Source: Toxonevra muliebris
Lineage: Eukaryota; Arthropoda; Insecta; Diptera; Pallopteridae
Reading direction: 5' to 3'
DNA: 64,000 nt
Assembly: GCA_963691655.1 (NCBI GenBank)
Contig: OY829327.1
Span: 59,222,079 to 59,286,078 of the forward strand
Part shown: positions 59,286-64,000 of the stretch, piece by piece
Numbering within the stretch: position 1 is the first letter of the stretch
How the letters are laid out: each line of letters opens with the position of its first letter
Notes under the pieces: generated by a model
Databases searched by the model: none
What the model was told of the DNA's origin: nothing
What the model saw: only the letters and a program-made list of their open reading frames with translations
Made by a program: the position numbers and the translations under genes

Positions 59286-59975
59286 TAAGAAACTACGTCA
59301 TCTTTTCTCAAGGTTCACGCCAGTGAACGAGCGCCTAGCCACTATCCGCGTCAAGGCAAAATTTTCAACATCAGCCTAATTTGTGTTCATGCCCCCACGG
59401 GCGATTTCTACAAGTTCCTCGACGAAACCTATGAACATTGTCCCCCACGACATTAAAATCGTGTTAGGCGACTTTCAAGCCAAAGTGGACAAGAAGAATC
59501 ACTTTGGTCTCGGAGTATGACAGTTAGTAGCGCCAAATTTCAACATCTTGATATTCATAAGGCCACTTGGCTGGTTCCTAATCAAAAAACACGAAAACAA
59601 ATGAACCACGTTGTGATCGACGGAAGGCACGCTTCAAGTATACTAGACCGGTGCATAATAAGTGGTACAAATGTCGACTCTGACCACTACTTGGTTACAG
59701 CGAAGGGGTCCGCGCACGCCTCTGTGCAGCAAATTGCGTACGGATACACACACAGAGAAAGCTGGATGTCGAAAAGCTCCAAACACAACCGACAGCCGAA
59801 GCGTTCCCCAATCGACTCTTACTCCTCCTAACGCAAAACACCCCTCAACTTGATGATATATTGCCGCAGTGGACACACATTTTCCGCTCTATGCATACAG
59901 CTGTCGAGGAGGTACTAGGTTACCACCGACGAAGTATGTGGTACGTTCAGAGTGTCGCGAAGCTACTGAAAAAAA
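59286..59975 (+). pseudogene. RTE-type LINE endonuclease relic
   Basis: Blocks FTPVNERLATIRVKAKIFN, LICVHAPTGDFYKFLDETYE, DIKIVLGDFQAKVDKK, then FQHLDIHKATWLVPNQKTRK, NHVVIDGRHASSILD, VDSDHYLV, and finally TQNTPQLDDILPQW...AVEEVLGYHRRS belong to the apurinic-type endonuclease and the linker of RTE (BovB-like) non-LTR elements. That enzyme nicks target DNA to prime reverse transcription. Here the GDFNAK block has Gln in place of the conserved Asn, at least two frameshifts are present, and the RT part is missing. About 25 residues between HAPT and DFYKFL-type sequence are shorter than usual. Confidence 0.85.
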
Positions 59976-61860
59976 AGAAAGTTTTCGTGCACTGCCATTT
60001 ATTATTTTCATTTGATAATTCTTAAATTTACGTTTTTCGTTTAAGCCGAATCTTGAACTCTCCAATGATACACTGTGACACACCCACTCATAAATATGTA
60101 TCCCTAAATTTGAATTGGTAACTGGGTTTACAAAGAAACTTTCGTTTTTGTTGCTTATGATGGTAAGAGTCTTTTGTTCGTATTAGCAGCACGCTTAACT
60201 TTATGATGGTTCAGAGAACGAAAATTGTTTTCTGGTTGGAAAATAAGTGCACTCGAATGAGAAAATGTGTGTCGCAGCATACAAATGTGTCAGTGAGTGC
60301 ATGTGTGTGTTTGTGGATGAATGTGTGCGGTTTTAATTGACAGGAGGTTTTCCGTCGACGAGGCAAAATGCTCAAGCAACCTTTGCTCGTCTTGCTCTCC
60401 GCTTCCTGATTTCTTTAGAATGTCTGCTCTACATGATGAATGTAGCAAGCAGAGACTTTATACTGCATAAGTAGATGCTGCAGCTATTGTATGTATTTAG
60501 AATGAATATACGTTTGTATGTATGTGTGACTAATGGCAGAATTAAGTGCGCTTCAACTTTGGTGCATTTTTAAAGCGCATTATTTGGATGCACTTTGAGT
60601 TCACCGAGAGAGTGAAATCCAATCTACTACCATTTCTTTAAGATATTTACTTATTTCGTATTTACATTAAAAAAATTCACTAATCAAAATAAAGTTGACT
60701 GTTTCAAGTTTGTTGTCAAAATTTTACATTATTATTCATTCGGTCTGCATCCACCACGTCTCTACTTATAAAATATGAATATTTTCCCAGCCGTGGGTTT
60801 TATTTATAGTGGGTTTTATTTAAAATAGTTCCAATAACATTCACGACAAGACACTCTGCTTTCTCAGCCAAAATCCAGAGTGAAGCCGTTAAAAGCTAAT
60901 TAAATCTTTTCAGTTTACCTAAGAGAATGTAATAATAAGTATAAGAACAAAGAACGAGGCGCTTTTAACTAGAGTAAGCATGCCCTGAATAACCTAACCT
61001 AACCCAAAATTTAGCTTGGCTCCTATTTGTACCGCTTTACGAAAGTGCGAAGTGCTTTCAGTGTCTTTCTAAATGATGTAATTTAAATGCGTAGTAATGT
61101 GAAAGCGCATAAAATATTGCCATTGGGTAAGGATGTATATATGTGCATATGTATGTTTTTATATATGTATATGTATAGCAGCAGTAATACAATACAGATT
61201 TGTGGTAAAAGCAGGAAGCAAAGTTGAAGATAGAAAAATGCTGAACAAAAGATGCCGACAGGAGTGTATGTATGTAAGTAGTAGAAACATTTCGCTCGCT
61301 GTAAATGTGTAAATTGTGAAAAGACCTTGACACAGAAGACTTTTGTTGCTTCTCCATTGCGGCACATTTTCTTTTAGCAATAAATTGAGAACAAGCATAT
61401 GCCACTTGAGGTTGGATGCTGCTGTTGCAATTGCAGTGCTGCTGTTTTTCCTGCTGTTGTATCATAAAGTGGCAGCTGTAATATGGGTACTGAGTTGCAG
61501 TAATTACGGTATAGGTATGTAAGTATTTAGCGAAATTAAAAAAAAACGTAATATGGCCTACCCACATATACTTATATAGATAATATAATTAACAGAAGGA
61601 TTTAATAGGTGCTTCAACTTGATTCAGTTTTATTTTGATTAAAGTTAAGTTGTGTTAAGAATTGCTGAGCATTGAATCGCAGTTTTGTTAATAAATAACT
61701 CCGAAGGCATAAAATGTCAATGAGAAACTTTTAATTTTCTCGGTTCTTCGGCGTACTTAGCCGCGTATGCTTTTTGTACACAAATGGGAATAATTAATAT
61801 TTCTTCGAATTCGAAAGGCGAAAGTGAAAAGATATTCCATAGCTAAAGGTTAGGTTAGGT
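59976..61860. other. Intergenic or intronic, no credible gene
   Basis: Contains the longest open frame after the LINEs (169 codons, minus, 61058-61567), rich in Tyr, His, Cys and Gln from tacata- and cagcag-type repeats and without a motif. Short aacctaacctaaccc and ggttaggttaggtta words lie at 60991-61005 and 61848-61862. Confidence 0.5.
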
Positions 61861-61862
61861 TA

Positions 61863-63187
61863 TTTAATATACGATACTGATGACGGAGTGAAGCAGTATC
61901 GTGTCAAAGGAGGCGTTCCGCAGGGCTCCGTTCTCGGCCCAACGCTATGGAACGCAATGTATGACGGCATTCTCAAATTGAATCTTCCGGAGGATACAAC
62001 AATCGTAGGCTATGCAGACGACATCGCGGTAGTGGCAGTAGCCAAACATCTGGACTCGCTACAGGCTATATGTAACGATGTCATCTCAAGGGTGAGAAGA
62101 TGGCTGTACAACTCGAAGCTGGTCATCACAGTTGGTGATCAAAACATCAACCTCGTGCCCTCACATTAAGTACTTAGGAGAACTTATAGATTCCAGAATG
62201 ACCTTCAAGTATCACCTGAAAGCTGCTAGTGAAAAAGTAGCACGAATAAAAGCGCATTATGTCGAATATAGGAGGTCCGCGCGAGGGCAGGCGCCGGCTG
62301 CTTTCAACGGTTACTATATCAGTAATCTTGTATATAGCATATATAGAAGGATATCCGTGCGATATATAGTCTCAGTGCCCTGAGGGTTGCTAGCGCGTAT
62401 CGCACAGTATCGGACGATGATATTTGTGTCATAGCAAGTAAGGTGCCCATAGATTTACAAGCACAAGAGAAGAGGCCGTTATATGGCCGTGACACAAAAT
62501 CAACCGAAGCCATAAGAAGAAAAGGAAGACAGCGTACCATCATGGAATGGCAGCGAAGATGGCAGTCATCCGAGAAGGGTCGATGGACCTACAATCTCAT
62601 TACGGACATAGAAGAGTGGATATCACGCAGGCATGGCGAACTGAATTACTACATTACGCAGCTGCTTAGTGGCCATGGGTGCTTCAAGCAGTACTTGCAA
62701 AGAATCAACATCAGAGAAGAAGACCCGTTTTGCCCCAGATGCCCAGAGGAACGGGAGAACGCGCAGCATATACTTTTTAAATGCCCACGTTTTAACAAAA
62801 ACAGAGATGAGCTGGAGAAAGCCTTTGGAGAACCCCCTACAGAAAGGAATCTGACGACACAGATGTGTAACACAGCGGAAAAATGGAATGAAGCATGCAA
62901 GGTTGCTGCAGATATGATGACCACTCTGTATAATGCAGAAAGTGCGCGCAAAGTCAAGCGCACGGCAAGTACTACAAATACGGAGCCAGATAGCGTCAAC
63001 CGACGATAAAACCGAACAGAATTGGACAGAAACCAATACTGACGACTGAGCACTAAGCTCATTACGGCCTTCCGACGTAATACCTAACGATGGTTCCGGG
63101 AGGAATATCCGTACGGACGAGAGGTGGTTTTAGCGTGAGAATGTCACGCACTGACTGGGTGGCGTTTCATGCTTTCCTCCTCGTTAA
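61863..63187 (+). mobile_element. R1-like LINE, 5'-truncated
   Basis: The 3' half of an R1-clade-like element: RT from the GVPQGSVLGP block, the C-terminal zinc-knuckle region, then a 3' UTR of about 175 bases ending in an A-rich run (cgttaaaaaaaagag). The 5' break is next to ggttaggttaggtta. Confidence 0.78.
61876..63009 (+). pseudogene. R1-like LINE ORF2, C-terminal half (frameshifted)
   Basis: Starts in frame at VKGGVPQGSVLGPTLWNAMY, continues through ILKLNLPEDTTIVGYADDIA (the catalytic YADD, about 62010) to IKYLGELIDSRMTFKYHL in another frame (shift near 62155). After a short deletion near 62365 it returns to the first frame with ALRVASAYRTVSDD. The final part reads WTYNLITDIEEWISRRHGE, YYITQLLSGHGCFKQYL and a CxxC...H...C knuckle FCPRCPEERENAQHILFKCP, and stops at 63007-63009. 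R1 elements usually insert in 28S rRNA genes; no rDNA is visible here, so this is either a non-site-specific relative or a displaced copy. The first frame can be read to the end except for two lesions, so it is the youngest LINE here. Confidence 0.85.
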
Positions 63188-64000
63188 AAAAAAGAGAGAA
63201 AAGAGAAGTGCTCAGAGAGACTGAGGGTCCATTCGTAGCCAAAAGAAAAGTGCCAAGATGTCTTTTAGCCGTTGGCTTACATAACCAAGTTAACCAAAAC
63301 AGCAAATCCAAACTGCGAACGTGGCTATTTTTTGATTAGAAAATAAATAATCATAGTCAAATCGAGTTGTTGGTGATTTGTTAAGAAAGAAATATCACTT
63401 TCTCATCACAAATCAGCCGTATTTTATTGCATAAAGAGAAAAATATTATATATATATCGCTTACTTGGTTCATTCATGGGAGTTTTGTCGACCTTCTACT
63501 TGAAATGAATCTATAGAGTTTTTTTAAAGATACCATGTAATCCGTCGCGAAAAACGCATTTCGAGAACAACGGGTTAAACCCTTTCAATACATATTTTTA
63601 ATCGAGATCGAAAGATAAATTTTATGTTAAATTTATGATTACCTAGGCGTTTTACAACAAACATAAAAATGTTTCACAGCTCTGCATATCCTTGTTTGTC
63701 CTTTATTAAAGGTTGAAAAATTAAAATTTTGAAGCTATATATAAAAACGGATTAACACTTTTTTCCTCAATTTTTTTACTTTTACATTCCCTTATCTTTT
63801 GAAAACGTACTTGAAAAGTAATATTTCCACTTAGTAATAAATTATTGATTTTGTTTATTAAAATAATGCAACCAGATTTTATGATAAATTTTTTGCCATA
63901 CATGGGCACGTTGCAGTATATATTAAGTGCATTACAAAAAGCAGCAATCAGTAAATTTTTACTGACAATGAAATTTCATTTGCATTACCAGTAAAATTTT
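63188..64000. other. Intergenic or intronic, no feature recognised
   Basis: AT-rich to the end of the window; tatatatata near 63448. Confidence 0.5.

Noticed and set aside
61058..61567. 169-codon minus-strand open frame, among the longest in the window
   Set aside because: Composition is Tyr/His/Cys/Gln-rich from tacata and cagcag repeats, and it overlaps other open frames of similar quality. No domain or splice support.
62623..63062. Two 137-codon minus-strand frames
   Set aside because: Antisense shadows of the R1-like LINE frame.
1..64000. LTR retrotransposons, CRISPR arrays, ribosomal RNA genes
   Set aside because: No paired long terminal repeats with TG...CA ends, no gag/pol protease-integrase motifs, no regularly spaced repeats and no rRNA-like sequence were seen.

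Overview
The window is AT-rich eukaryotic DNA from a higher fly, most likely a tephritid fruit fly or close relative. The evidence is: intron-split exons with insect-type splice sites and AATAAA signals, very long non-coding stretches, many short tacata/catgta repeats, insect-type mariner, Tc1, hAT, R1 and RTE relics, and a receptor tyrosine kinase tail that looks like dipteran Cad96Ca. No bacterial operons, CRISPR arrays or prokaryotic signals were seen.

Layout. Position 1-470 is the last intron and terminal exon of a plus-strand receptor tyrosine kinase, with a polyadenylation signal near 550. From 3.4 to 8.5 kb three phase-compatible minus-strand segments could form a small unrecognised gene; the middle segment (4315-4501) is clearly coding-like. 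At 55,981-56,114 there is a good minus-strand terminal exon of a second unrecognised gene whose upstream exons lie at higher coordinates. Everything else appears intergenic or intronic and is dominated by mobile-element relics.

Mobile elements, left to right: two copies of a CTTCGG-rich TIR element (1.4 and 28.2 kb); a 2.0 kb hAT-type element with a perfect 8-bp target duplication, internal degenerate tandem repeats and a nested tRNA-derived SINE (6.0-8.0 kb); a hAT transposase relic interrupted by a second hAT-type element with its own perfect 8-bp duplication (9.2-10.6 kb); an internally deleted mariner (13.1-14.0 kb); a non-LTR fragment with a (TAAA)n tail (14.5-15.8 kb); a short TIR MITE (22.8 kb); a TIR element with a duplicated 160-bp module (31.4-32.4 kb); a second tRNA-headed SINE family sharing its core with the first (33.0-33.3 kb); a dead Tc1-like element (33.4-34.5 kb); two TA-flanked MITEs (37.0 and 57.6 kb); two fragments of one widespread arthropod repetitive ORF family (41.4 and 52.0 kb); a fold-back element (44.5 kb); a TTAA-flanked MITE (47.7-48.3 kb); and decayed LINEs of LOA/Jockey-like (52.8-54.8 kb), RTE (59.3-60.0 kb) and R1-like (61.9-63.2 kb) type.

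No autonomous element appears intact: every transposase or reverse transcriptase seen is truncated, frameshifted or lacks catalytic residues. The most unusual points are the nested hAT structures with clean target duplications, the two SINE families that share a body but have different tRNA-like heads, the repetitive ORF family of unknown superfamily, and the two host-gene exon candidates buried in the transposon-rich DNA. I found no convincing new multi-gene biological system.
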